From: Paenibacillus_AQ nitricinens
Lineage (GTDB): Bacteria; Bacillota; Bacilli; Paenibacillales; Paenibacillaceae
Assembly: GCF_052056485.1 (NCBI RefSeq)
Contig: NZ_CP183948.1
Span: 372,001-436,000 of the forward strand
Length of the DNA: 64,000 bases
Reading direction: 5' to 3'
The notes under the pieces: model-generated
Told to the model about the DNA's origin: nothing
The model's database searches: none
The model's input: only the letters and a program-made list of their open reading frames with translations
Position numbers and translations under genes: made by a program
Shown here: positions 26,786 to 36,131 of the stretch, one piece after another
Layout: each line of letters opens with the position of its first letter
How positions within the stretch are numbered: position 1 is the stretch's first letter

Positions 26786-29700
26786 ATGAAGCAGTGCAGA
26801 CTGTTGCTTCTGATTAGTATTTTATTTATGCTCTTACCTCCTACTGCTCTTCACGCCGAAAGAAAGGAGATCGAATATCAAGTAGAGCTGGAATATCCAC
26901 CTTATAAATATATAAAAGATGGGTACATGACCGGTTTTGATATTGAATTGAGTAATATGATCTTTGAGAAGCAGGATTATGATGTCCACTACAGTACAGG
27001 GAAGTGGCCTGATGTGTATAATCGGCTCGTTCAGGGTGATATCGAAACAGCGGGTCTAATGGCAGTAACGGAAGGACGAAAACAAGAGTTGTTATTTTCA
27101 GATCCTGTTTTCAAAAGCTATATTTCCATCTACGCAAGGCGAGGGCTTAAGGGTAAGATTGATTTAAATAAGCTTGGAGGTTATAAGATAGGTCTAGGAA
27201 ACGGGCAGTATTCTGAAACAGTACTGAACGGGAAATTGGGAATTAATGATTACGTAGAATTTGCTACGATTCCTGAAGCCTTGGAGGCTTTAGGAAAAGG
27301 GGAGATCGACCTTCTATTTGAGAATCAGGAGGTGGTCGATTATCTGCTCGTTGAACAGGGGAAGACAGACAGTATTATTAAGGAAATGAATGATCTTTAT
27401 CCCAGGGATGTAGCTTTTGCAATCAATAAGTCTGCACCGGAGTTAGTTTCTTATGTTAACGAGAGATTGGGGGAATTGAAGCATTCGGGTGCTTTTGAAG
27501 AGTTGTACCAGAACTATTTTTTCGTTCATTCTGATTATTATAAAGGCATGATCCACAAAAGATGGGTTTACGGAGCAATCTTTCTATTCTGTCTTCTTAT
27601 CCTGGGTGGAGTCCTGCTTAAAATGAATATTAATCGTTTACGGCGTGCTGTTTATTCAGAGCATCAATTTTTTGAAGATGTTATAGAGCATAGTGGCATG
27701 GTAGTTTGGGCGGTGCAGGCAGATAAAAAGGTAGTGCGGTTTAATAAATTCGCTGAACAGATGACGGGTTTAAGTGAAAAAGAGGTACTGGGTGTAAATA
27801 TTGAGGATATCGCAGGTCTGGAAGGCAGCACGGCTATAATCCGGGATCTACTGAAGCAGGCAATACGTCTCGAATATGTCAGCAACGTAGAAATTAAACT
27901 CCCAGACCAGTCATCTGAAGCGCGATATTTCTCATTCCGGACAGCCTTATTAAAAGGACTTGATAAGCAAGCAGCCGATATCTTTGTCCTTGTAGGTGTG
28001 GATATCGATAATCGTAAACAGAATGAGCTTAGGCTACAGTTAAGTTTTAAAGAATTGGAAGCTACATACGAAGAGTTATCAGCGACAGAGATCGATCTAC
28101 AGGAGCAATTTAATAAGCTACAAATCAGTGAAAGGCGTATTCGGCTCTCCACAGAAGGTTCTGGTGCGTATATGTGGGAGTTTGATTTGGAGGCGAGACA
28201 CTTTAATTTATCGGATCGATGGTATGAACTCATGGGTTACACGAAGGATGAAATCAATTCGTTTGAAGATGGAGTGCTTAGTATTGTTCATCCGGAAGAC
28301 CTTGCTACAACCCTCAAGCTTAAACAAGATCACCTGAAGGGTGTCACACCTATTTTCGAAACGGAGTTCCGCATGATTACCAAAGATAATCAAATCGTGT
28401 GGTTTGAGGTTAGGGGGAAGGCTACCGTTAATCCAAAGGATAAAGTTCTGTTATTCATGGGCTCCTTGATTGATATCAGCGAACGGAAGCAAGCGGAGCT
28501 TAAACTGAGCAACAGCTACCAAGAGCTTGGGGCGACCTATGAGCAGCTCGCGACTACTCAACAGGAGCTCCTAGTACAATATAATATGCTTCTAGACAAT
28601 CAGAAACATATGCATCGTCTGGCTTATGTGGATGCGCTTAGTAACTTACCTAACCGTTTATGTCTGCTGGAGACCATGGAGAAGTATCTAAAGCATCCGG
28701 GAGGGAAATTTGCACTGCTGTTTCTGGATTCAGATAATTTTAAATACATCAACGATACCCTAGGTCATAAATCCGGGGATGTACTCATCCGGAAGGCAAG
28801 TGAGAGATTGCAGTCACTGATGCGGGAAGGAGATATGCTCTCACGGCTAGGTGGAGATGAATTTGTTATTTTTATTAAAGATACAGAGGATCGTGAGGCT
28901 GTATTGCGTCTGGCAGAGCGTATAATGAGAGCGTTCAGGCAGTCCTTTTTAATAGGAGAGAGTAATCTGTACGTCTCGCTAAGCATCGGAATTTCCTTTT
29001 ATCCAGAGGATGGGGAGACGGCCGAGCAAATTTTGAGTAATGCGGATGTGGCGATGTACCGTGCTAAAGAGGATGGCAAAGGAACTTATGTAGTCTATGA
29101 CAAATCGATGCATACAGCGTTTAATGAACGAATGAATATAGAGAAACATTTGCGCAGTGCTATGAACAATAATGAATTTGAACTGAACTATCAGCCCCAG
29201 ATGGATATCGAATCCGGATTCATCTCTGGCTTTGAAGCTTTAATTCGTTGGAACAGCCCATCTCTCGGTTCTGTATCTCCACTTTCTTTTATAAAAATTG
29301 CTGAGGATTCAAGACTGATCATCGATATTGGTGAATGGGTGCTTCGCGAATCTTGCATCTTTATGAAAGGTATTCAAGATCGTACTGGTGTTCCTTATAA
29401 AATATCGGTCAACATTTCGATTATTCAGCTATTCCAGAACGATTTTATCGAGAGGGTACAGGATAGTCTGGCAGTAAGTGGCCTAAATCCAAGCTGCCTT
29501 GAGCTGGAAATCACCGAGTCTATTTTTATGAAATCATTTGAGAGTATTCTGGGTAAGCTGCAGTTTCTAAAGTCTAAGGGCATTAGTATCGCCTTGGATG
29601 ATTTCGGAACGGGTTATTCATCACTTAGCTATTTGCAGCAATTGCCGATTTCAACGCTCAAGATGGATAAAACCTTTATTGATTCGCTTTCAGAAAAAGC

Positions 29701-29929
29701 TGACAGCCAGTCTTTTGTGCAGTCCATTATACAGTTGGGGCATAATATGGGACTGAAAGTTGTAGCAGAGGGTGTAGAAGAGGTCATTCAGATGGATGTG
29801 CTCAAGCAATTAGGCTGCGACAAGATCCAAGGCTACCTGATTAGCAGACCTGTGCCAAAGCAGGCAGTCGAAGAGCTTTTGGAAACACAGAGGCGCTATG
29901 GGATACAGCAGTCAGATTCAAGCAGATGA
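26786..29929 (+). CDS. SBP_bac_3-PAS-PAS-GGDEF-EAL cyclic-di-GMP enzyme
   Basis: 1047 residues. A signal peptide is followed by a periplasmic-binding-type domain (about 30-250, EYPPYKYIKDGYMTGFDIE), one membrane span near 265-282, and two PAS domains. The GGDEF domain has intact LGGDEF near 689, with an inhibitory I-site REGD five residues before it. The EAL domain keeps EALIRW near 817, ELEITES, DDFGTGYSSL, MDKTF, AEGVEE and QGYLISRP. Both the synthesis and degradation active sites look complete, so it can be bifunctional and tuned by an extracellular amino-acid-like ligand. ATG 26786 has a good AGGGGG ribosome site. Confidence 0.92.
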   Translation: MKQCRLLLLISILFMLLPPTALHAERKEIEYQVELEYPPYKYIKDGYMTGFDIELSNMIFEKQDYDVHYSTGKWPDVYNRLVQGDIETAGLMAVTEGRKQELLFSDPVFKSYISIYARRGLKGKIDLNKLGGYKIGLGNGQYSETVLNGKLGINDYVEFATIPEALEALGKGEIDLLFENQEVVDYLLVEQGKTDSIIKEMNDLYPRDVAFAINKSAPELVSYVNERLGELKHSGAFEELYQNYFFVHSDYYKGMIHKRWVYGAIFLFCLLILGGVLLKMNINRLRRAVYSEHQFFEDVIEHSGMVVWAVQADKKVVRFNKFAEQMTGLSEKEVLGVNIEDIAGLEGSTAIIRDLLKQAIRLEYVSNVEIKLPDQSSEARYFSFRTALLKGLDKQAADIFVLVGVDIDNRKQNELRLQLSFKELEATYEELSATEIDLQEQFNKLQISERRIRLSTEGSGAYMWEFDLEARHFNLSDRWYELMGYTKDEINSFEDGVLSIVHPEDLATTLKLKQDHLKGVTPIFETEFRMITKDNQIVWFEVRGKATVNPKDKVLLFMGSLIDISERKQAELKLSNSYQELGATYEQLATTQQELLVQYNMLLDNQKHMHRLAYVDALSNLPNRLCLLETMEKYLKHPGGKFALLFLDSDNFKYINDTLGHKSGDVLIRKASERLQSLMREGDMLSRLGGDEFVIFIKDTEDREAVLRLAERIMRAFRQSFLIGESNLYVSLSIGISFYPEDGETAEQILSNADVAMYRAKEDGKGTYVVYDKSMHTAFNERMNIEKHLRSAMNNNEFELNYQPQMDIESGFISGFEALIRWNSPSLGSVSPLSFIKIAEDSRLIIDIGEWVLRESCIFMKGIQDRTGVPYKISVNISIIQLFQNDFIERVQDSLAVSGLNPSCLELEITESIFMKSFESILGKLQFLKSKGISIALDDFGTGYSSLSYLQQLPISTLKMDKTFIDSLSEKADSQSFVQSIIQLGHNMGLKVVAEGVEEVIQMDVLKQLGCDKIQGYLISRPVPKQAVEELLETQRRYGIQQSDSSR

Positions 29930-29984
29930 ACACAAAAACACTTACCGTCCATTAGGGACGCCGAAGGCGTTTTTGCTTGTGTTC
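29928..29984. terminator. bidirectional terminator derived from hairpin repeat, copy C
   Basis: The outer stem GAACACA...TGTGTTC encloses a copy of the interspersed repeat (CCGTCC ATTA GGGACG, CGAAGGCGTTTTTGCTTG). It lies between two convergent cyclic-di-GMP genes and provides T-runs. Confidence 0.7.
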
Positions 29985-29989
29985 GGCCT

Positions 29990-31084
29990 TTAGCTGATTA
30001 CGATTTTGTTCTTCCCGGTGTTCTTAGCCTCATAAAGTGCATCGTCTGCTTTCTGAAATGTAGAGTTTTTGGAATCTGTACCTATAAAATCGTGCATACC
30101 GATACTGACGGTTACGTTTTTGTCGTTCATTTCCGCAAAGGGGGTATCGGAGATGGACGTTAGAATATGCTTCATAATCTCATGAGAATGATTAAGGGTC
30201 TTAGAAGTCAGAATGACGACAAATTCTTCCCCGCCAAAGCGAGCCGCGAAATCATCAGGACCGACATGCTCGAGGAGGATCGCTGCAACCTTTTGCAATA
30301 CGATATCTCCAACGGAGTGCCCATAGGAATCATTTACTTTTTTGAAGTTGTCGATGTCCATGACGGCTAGCTGCATAGGAAATGGATTACTCTGCTGATG
30401 ATCGATCAGCCATCCTAAGTATTCATGAAACGTCTTATGATTATAAAGGTCCGTCAGAGGATCGATCTTGGATAGCCGGTCCATGATTATATTCTGAATG
30501 CGTAACTCCTGTTCTGACTTTACGGAGTTCTCCAGGGATCGCATCAAATCACGCCCGCGACCGATAACTGCAAAGCCTGCTAAAGCAGTAGAAGCAAAAA
30601 TAAGAACAATAATGATAGTTTGGGCGATGGGGACATACCCGTGATTAGATGCCTTGATGAATAAAATGATCGTGTACAGTAGACAAACAGCAGAAGAGGC
30701 TATCATATAACTAGACTTCATATAGATCATGGATACAAGCAGCGGCAGCAGCATAATTAATGACTTAACATACAGTTCATCATTGAGATTGATGATAATA
30801 AGAAGCGCAAATAAATGGCTCGCTACTGTAATCGCTAGCTCGGACCATTGGGGTTTCCATCTATAGATAAATTCCAGAATAATGATCAAAGTCAATATGA
30901 CGGAATCAGGAATCAGCGACTGAGTAATAAACTCTCCTCTGGTTAGGGTATCCGAATGTTGGCCCCATAAGCATTGAGAAACAAACATATGAATACTTAA
31001 ATCCACAATCAGGATGATCCAGAATGCATTGAGCAGCACGCGATTCCAATGGGTCTGACGAGGAGTTTGAGATGTAGTATGCAT
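29990..31084 (-). CDS. membrane diguanylate cyclase
   Basis: 364 residues. The N-terminal half has about six membrane spans with short loops and no recognised ligand domain. The C-terminal GGDEF domain (about 205-364) has FGGEEFVVIL and the upstream DIDNFKKVNDSYGH, so GTP-to-cyclic-di-GMP synthesis is expected. The position of the I-site reads GPDD, lacking the Arg of RxxD, so product inhibition is probably absent, unlike the neighbour. The start is ATG 31084 because AGAGGAA lies just upstream; a frame from 31207 is open but lacks a ribosome site. Confidence 0.92.
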   Translation of the reverse strand: MHTTSQTPRQTHWNRVLLNAFWIILIVDLSIHMFVSQCLWGQHSDTLTRGEFITQSLIPDSVILTLIIILEFIYRWKPQWSELAITVASHLFALLIIINLNDELYVKSLIMLLPLLVSMIYMKSSYMIASSAVCLLYTIILFIKASNHGYVPIAQTIIIVLIFASTALAGFAVIGRGRDLMRSLENSVKSEQELRIQNIIMDRLSKIDPLTDLYNHKTFHEYLGWLIDHQQSNPFPMQLAVMDIDNFKKVNDSYGHSVGDIVLQKVAAILLEHVGPDDFAARFGGEEFVVILTSKTLNHSHEIMKHILTSISDTPFAEMNDKNVTVSIGMHDFIGTDSKNSTFQKADDALYEAKNTGKNKIVIS

Positions 31085-31284
31085 AATGTGTTCCTCTTTT
31101 CCAGTGGCAATTTGCTTATATATTCGACAATAATTACGGATTCCCTCTCGACCAATTATCTCCAAATATATTCGTATATTACGGTAACGTTGGTATAGGT
31201 CCTCCATAGATATGGATTTGCGTGTGGAAGGACTGATCGAAAAGGAATAGTATAGAAAGTATTTCCTTTAATTAACTCTGCTGA

Positions 31285-31290
31285 TATAAT
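31285..31290 (+). promoter_or_regulatory. extended -10 promoter element for the chemoreceptor gene
   Basis: TGATATAAT, an extended -10 (TGnTATAAT), lies 39 bases before the ATG; no good -35 is needed. Confidence 0.5.
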
Positions 31291-31328
31291 GTTAGAATAC
31301 ATAACATCAATCGAGTGGAGTGGGAATA

Positions 31329-32846
31329 ATGATGCAGATTCGTCGAAGCCAGATTTTTGTAGTCGTCCTGTTGCTCCTGGTCAGTGTTTACAGTTTGTTG
31401 ATAGACATGTTTTGGATTCATAAGCTGGTAATCATCCTGCTTATGGCTTCTCTAGGCTGGGTCCTGCTAAATTTGTCCCGCTACGTTTATCGTAAAGAAG
31501 TACTGCTGAAGGAAGCTAATAGTAAGGTGGAGCTGCTTGGCAATGAGATTGTAGTTACTTCGGACCGACTGCATGGTGCACTCGAAGAAATCAGCCGTCA
31601 TACAGAAAAGCTGCAGCGGACAGCTGATTATTCACATGAATATGAAATGGATTTGCGGATTCGCAGTAACGAAGCTAAAGCTAACATTGAAGATGCTTAT
31701 CGGACAATGGGCGGAGTAGCATCCGTTACCACACATATCGAAGAGTTGACGGAGAGACTGGGGTCAAATATGCAATATGCCCGTCAAGGAATGACAACCA
31801 TGGTAGATTCCTTGAGCATCGCAGATGCTGTGATGAAGGATTTACAGATGCAGAGCGGGGACATGTTAGCTAAGTTTACTATCTTGAGTAATCATATTGC
31901 GATGGTAGAAGAGATCAATACGCTTATTAACGGAATTGTGGATGAGACCTCGCTGCTAGCACTTAATGCTTCCATAGAAGCGGCCCGGGCCGGGGAACAG
32001 GGCCGCGGATTTGCGGTGGTGGCCAGCCGGATTCGGCAGCTGGCTGATCAAAGCAAGAGCTCGGTCGATCGTTCCTCCGGCATCTTGCTCGACATTAATA
32101 ACGGAGTACAGCAGGTGCTGGAATCCGTTACGAAAGAGCAAGCTTCAGTGGAACGTGGGGTGAACGAGGTCGGCACGGTGAAGCTTCGACTCGATGATAT
32201 TGCTTCGAGAGTCGATGAGGTAGGCAGCGCAGTAACGGAAACCATCGATGCTGCCGCGAAGCAGGGCAAGCTGATAGTTGAAGTGACGACGGAGCTGAGT
32301 GGGGCAGTGGCTATCGTGAATGAGACGATTGCCAATGTGGATCTTACGCTGGAACAGGTGACACGGCAGCGGAGCCAGATCGGGCAGCTGAACGAAGTCA
32401 GCGCCAATCTGTTAGCCGAGTCGCAATCGTTGCAGCAGTCGGTTACCGGCATTGCGGGTCGAGAAGAAATCGAGATGAGCCAATATGCAGCCCGGCTTCA
32501 AGAAATGCAGAGTCTCTTGGAGACAATTTCAGCTAAGGAAGAACTGTACGACCCAGATACTGAAGTTCATCAAGGTGTTTTGATCTCTTACATTAAAAAA
32601 AATCCGGATGTACAAGCCATTTGGTCCAATCGGACGGATGGGACCTTTATCTATTCCGAGCCAGCGGCTGGCCTCTTGAATGCCAAGCGGCGTGATTGGT
32701 GGAATGGGGCCATAAATGAAGGTGAATATGTCTCGAAGCCTTATGTATCTGCGATTACGAAGCGTTCTTGTGTTACATTATCCAGAGCGATTAAGAATCG
32801 TCAGGGAGATGTCGTTGGTGTAGTAGGTATCGATTTGGCGGTGTAA
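31329..32846 (+). CDS. methyl-accepting chemotaxis protein with C-terminal Cache-like domain
   Basis: 505 residues. Two membrane spans at the N-terminus (about 6-45) are joined by a tight turn, so there is no extracellular sensor. The signalling helices peak at the conserved hairpin VDETSLLALNASIEAARAGE near residue 205, which contacts CheA/CheW. After the methylation helices, the last 110 residues (YDPDTEVHQGVLISYIKKNP ... GVVGIDLAV) look like the membrane-distal part of a Cache/PAS-like sensor, here cytoplasmic. The start is ATG 31329, eight bases after GGAG. Confidence 0.88.
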   Translation: MMQIRRSQIFVVVLLLLVSVYSLLIDMFWIHKLVIILLMASLGWVLLNLSRYVYRKEVLLKEANSKVELLGNEIVVTSDRLHGALEEISRHTEKLQRTADYSHEYEMDLRIRSNEAKANIEDAYRTMGGVASVTTHIEELTERLGSNMQYARQGMTTMVDSLSIADAVMKDLQMQSGDMLAKFTILSNHIAMVEEINTLINGIVDETSLLALNASIEAARAGEQGRGFAVVASRIRQLADQSKSSVDRSSGILLDINNGVQQVLESVTKEQASVERGVNEVGTVKLRLDDIASRVDEVGSAVTETIDAAAKQGKLIVEVTTELSGAVAIVNETIANVDLTLEQVTRQRSQIGQLNEVSANLLAESQSLQQSVTGIAGREEIEMSQYAARLQEMQSLLETISAKEELYDPDTEVHQGVLISYIKKNPDVQAIWSNRTDGTFIYSEPAAGLLNAKRRDWWNGAINEGEYVSKPYVSAITKRSCVTLSRAIKNRQGDVVGVVGIDLAV

Positions 32847-32855
32847 TAAAACCAG

Positions 32856-32894
32856 AAAAGCAAGCCCTGCTATATTAGCGGCTTGCTTTTTGTT
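32856..32894. terminator. bidirectional terminator
   Basis: AAAGCAAGCC / GGCTTGCTTT stem followed by T-run, between convergent genes. Confidence 0.85.
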
Positions 32895-32897
32895 ATT

Positions 32898-33470
32898 TTA
32901 GGTAGCGCTGATCTGCAACTGTTTCCACGTCGCCTGCCAGTTCTTTTTAATAACGCGTTGTTCATAAATAGGGAGTAAGCTCGGGTTTTCAGTAAAATGT
33001 GGGGTAGGTCGTAATACTACATGAATAACATCGTAAATTCCGTGTGGAGCGACTAGGAGGATTTTCCCTGATGGATCTAGGGAGAGTCCAAGCGCTGTAG
33101 CGGTTTCCGGAAACTTGGATATCGCATCAACAGCTGATGTATACGGTGGAAGTTGATTGACGGTATGCATTCTTGCTTCATTCTTAACAGACCAGGGAAT
33201 AGCAGGATTCAGGCTTCGTAGTCTCGCCTCCCAATCCTTCTCCACCTCCTCTTGAAGATTGCTGTCGTCATAATAAATAACATCAACATCTGGCAAAGGT
33301 GTCCGTTCTTCGAAGCCGTGAAGGGTGTCCCAAATTTTTGCACGCACAAAGCCGGCGCAAACCCACCAGTCAGGTAACTGCAGCGATCTAGCATTCTCTA
33401 ATATATCCATCATCCAGGGATCATTTTGTACAAGCTGTATGATATCTGCCTCATGTTCTAATTTTTGCAA
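32898..33470 (-). CDS. nucleotidyltransferase-like protein (NTP_transf_6 family)
   Basis: 190 residues. It carries WWVCAGFVRAKIWD near residue 34 and the paired acidic motif PLPDVDVIYYDD near 58, as in the NTP_transf_6 (formerly DUF925) family. Members are predicted nucleotidyltransferases of unknown substrate. The start is set at TTG 33470 because GGAGG lies eight bases upstream; GTG 33479 would overlap that ribosome site. It stands alone, convergent with the chemoreceptor. Confidence 0.82.
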   Translation of the reverse strand: MQKLEHEADIIQLVQNDPWMMDILENARSLQLPDWWVCAGFVRAKIWDTLHGFEERTPLPDVDVIYYDDSNLQEEVEKDWEARLRSLNPAIPWSVKNEARMHTVNQLPPYTSAVDAISKFPETATALGLSLDPSGKILLVAPHGIYDVIHVVLRPTPHFTENPSLLPIYEQRVIKKNWQATWKQLQISAT

Positions 33471-33618
33471 ACCGCCCACCTCCGTATATGTATGCTTTTA
33501 TTCTGTTCCTATCATACAACAAGAGTTTCAATAGAGGTATTAAAGGATAGGCTGAATGGACAGAGGCATGAACTATCTTTATAATAAGTCGACATCTAGT
33601 CCTTTGGAGGCGGAGACC

Positions 33619-35280
33619 GTGCAATATACGTTTACGATATTACTGCAATTATTCGAAAGAGCTGCACTACTGCTGATGTGTCTGTTCGTGCTGACTCGTC
33701 TGCCGCGGTTTAAAGAGATTTTTCAAAAAGGAACCTACGCCCCGCAGGAGCTTGCCATTGCGACTACGATCTTCAGTTTATTCGCTATCTTTGGTACCTA
33801 TAGTGGGATTAATGTGGAAGGCTCGCTTGTGAATGTACGAATTATCGCCATCGTGTCTGGTGGGATTTTGTTCGGGCCATGGGTAGGGCTCATAACAGGC
33901 ATCATCTCAGGGGTTCACCGTTTTCTAATTGATATTGGAGGGGTAACCTCTCTTCCTTGTCTGATTACGAGTATTACCGCAGGGATTGTGTCAGGGGTAA
34001 TATACCGCCGCACTTCAGGTGAACGTCGCTGGATGGCCGGTATTTTGGCCGGGATGGCCTGTGAAGCCCTGACGATGTTGCTCATTCTGGTGATGGCCGA
34101 ACCGTCATCGCTGGGTGTGGATATCGTGTCCAAAATTGCTTTTCCGATGATTATGAGCCAGATTAGTGTTGGTCTGATTGTCATGCTAGTGCAGAGTGTG
34201 GAGGGTGAAAAGGAACGGATTGCAGCGAAGCAGTCCAAGCTGGCACTGGATATTGCCAATAAGACCTTGCCATATTTTCGCAATATTAATCCCGAGTCGC
34301 TTCGTACCATCTGCCAAATTATCAAAGAAGATATCGGTGCAGACGCTGTAGCTATTTCGGATACAAGACTCATTCTCGCTTACGTTGGTGTTGGAGAAGA
34401 GGATTATACTACGACCAATGAAATTATAAGCGAAGAAACGAAAGTGACGTTGTCCAGTGGTGAGATTACGATCCGTAACGACGATAGTGATTATGTGAAT
34501 CCGGAGATTAAATCGCTGATTATTATTCCATTGAAGGAAAAAGGTGAAGTGACGGGAGCGCTCAAAATCTATTACACCAGAGCCCACAAGATCACTTATT
34601 CTTTACAAGCTATGGCTGTAGGTTTGTCGCAAATGATCTCTACGCTAATGGAAGTATCGCGGGTTGAGGGCATTAAAGAAATGGCGAACAAAGCGGAGCT
34701 AAAGGCGCTGCAGACAAGCATTAACCCACACTTTCTGTTCAATGCGCTGAACGCGATTGCGTCCTCGATCCGGATTAATCCGGATAAGGCGCGTGAGTTG
34801 ATCGTGAATCTGTCCGGTTATATGAGATACAATCTGGAGCTGACGGATGAATTTATCGACATTAAACGAGAGCTACAGCAGGTCCAGCAATACGTTGAGA
34901 TTGAAAAGGCGCGCTTCGGAAGCCGTCTTAACGTGCTTTATGATATTGATGAGGTTCAAGTTCGGATTCCGAGTCTGATTATTCAGCCGCTTGTAGAGAA
35001 TGCGATCATCCATGGCATACTGAAGGTAAGAGGGACGGGAACGGTAACGATTTCTGTAAAAGATCAAGGCGATAATGTGCGGGTTGGCATTCGGGATACC
35101 GGAGCTGGCATCAGCGAAGATACCATAGAGAAGGTCTATGCTGGCGATATGCCGGAGAATAAAATCGGACTATTTAATGTACATCAACGGGTCAAGCTGA
35201 TCTATGGGACAGGACTTACCATTCAGAGATTGGATAAAGGGACGGACATCTTTTTTGATGTCAAAAAGGAGGGGCTATGA
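33619..35280 (+). CDS. lytS: LytS/BtsS-type sensor histidine kinase
   Basis: About 553 residues. The start GTG 33619 is favoured because GGAGG lies eight bases upstream and the product then begins directly at the first membrane helix; ATG 33556 is an open alternative. A 5TM-5TMR_LYT membrane domain (about 1-190) is followed by a GAF domain. The HisKA_7TM-type region has SINPHFLFNALNAI, and the ATPase has PLVENAIIHG and DTGAGI. Family members sense pyruvate (BtsS, LytS of Bacillus) or membrane potential. The stop overlaps the regulator start by four bases. Confidence 0.9.
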   Translation: MQYTFTILLQLFERAALLLMCLFVLTRLPRFKEIFQKGTYAPQELAIATTIFSLFAIFGTYSGINVEGSLVNVRIIAIVSGGILFGPWVGLITGIISGVHRFLIDIGGVTSLPCLITSITAGIVSGVIYRRTSGERRWMAGILAGMACEALTMLLILVMAEPSSLGVDIVSKIAFPMIMSQISVGLIVMLVQSVEGEKERIAAKQSKLALDIANKTLPYFRNINPESLRTICQIIKEDIGADAVAISDTRLILAYVGVGEEDYTTTNEIISEETKVTLSSGEITIRNDDSDYVNPEIKSLIIIPLKEKGEVTGALKIYYTRAHKITYSLQAMAVGLSQMISTLMEVSRVEGIKEMANKAELKALQTSINPHFLFNALNAIASSIRINPDKARELIVNLSGYMRYNLELTDEFIDIKRELQQVQQYVEIEKARFGSRLNVLYDIDEVQVRIPSLIIQPLVENAIIHGILKVRGTGTVTISVKDQGDNVRVGIRDTGAGISEDTIEKVYAGDMPENKIGLFNVHQRVKLIYGTGLTIQRLDKGTDIFFDVKKEGL

Positions 35281-36005
35281 GAGCGATCATCGTAGAGGAT
35301 GAAGAGCTGGCAAGACAGGAGCTGGCTTATTTAATAGAGACACACAGCGGGATCGATATTGCCGCACAATTTGAAGATGGGCTGGATGCACTCAAATTTT
35401 TACAGGTTGAGACGGTAGATGTGATCTTTCTGGACATTAACATTCCCTCGATAGACGGAGTGCTGCTGGCTCAGAATATTAGCAGATTCTCGGTAAAACC
35501 TTATATAGTGTTTATTACTGCGTATAAGGAGCATGCCGCTGAGGCATTTGAGATTGAAGCGTTTGACTATATTCTTAAACCCTACAGTGAGGTTCGCATT
35601 AAAGCTATGCTGCACAAGCTAGAGGGGGCATTCGTTGCTCGCGGAAGACAGGGGGAAGAGGAACGTAATCCCGTCAGTGATAAGGTGAATCTGTGGAAAA
35701 ACGAAAAGATTATCGTAGTGAATGCCGACGATATTTATTACGCCTCCGCACAAGAGAAAAGTACGAGCGTAATAACTAAAGGTGAGGAATATAGTATGGC
35801 GCTCAGCATCAGCGATTTTTATAATCGACTGCCGGAGGATCGTTTTTTTCGCTGCCATCGTTCCTATATCGTTAACCTGTCCAAAATCAAGGAAATCATC
35901 CCTTGGTTCAACAATACGTACTTGCTGCGTTTGCATGATTTGGAGTTTGAGGTGCCCGTAAGTCGCAGTAAGGTAAAAGAATTCAGGCAGATCATGCGCT
36001 TATAA
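35277..36005 (+). CDS. lytT: LytT/LytR-type response regulator with LytTR DNA-binding domain
   Basis: 242 residues. The receiver domain has acidic EDEE at residues 7-10, phospho-acceptor Asp near 53 (FLDINIPSIDG) and conserved Lys near KPYSE. The C-terminal LytTR domain has DIYYASAQEKST and FFRCHRSYIVNLSKI. It should bind direct repeats upstream of target genes once phosphorylated by the kinase just upstream. The next gene, a transporter 127 bases downstream, is the nearest candidate target. Confidence 0.93.
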   Translation: MRAIIVEDEELARQELAYLIETHSGIDIAAQFEDGLDALKFLQVETVDVIFLDINIPSIDGVLLAQNISRFSVKPYIVFITAYKEHAAEAFEIEAFDYILKPYSEVRIKAMLHKLEGAFVARGRQGEEERNPVSDKVNLWKNEKIIVVNADDIYYASAQEKSTSVITKGEEYSMALSISDFYNRLPEDRFFRCHRSYIVNLSKIKEIIPWFNNTYLLRLHDLEFEVPVSRSKVKEFRQIMRL

Positions 36006-36131
36006 ATGCAGTTCATTCTTCATTTGCGTCATTTCATGCCAGATTTCTCTCAACATCCGCTGGTTTAGCTACAATAAAGAGGCGATAGAAGCTCTTGTAG
36101 CACATCACGAGAGAGAAAGAAGGAATAGACC

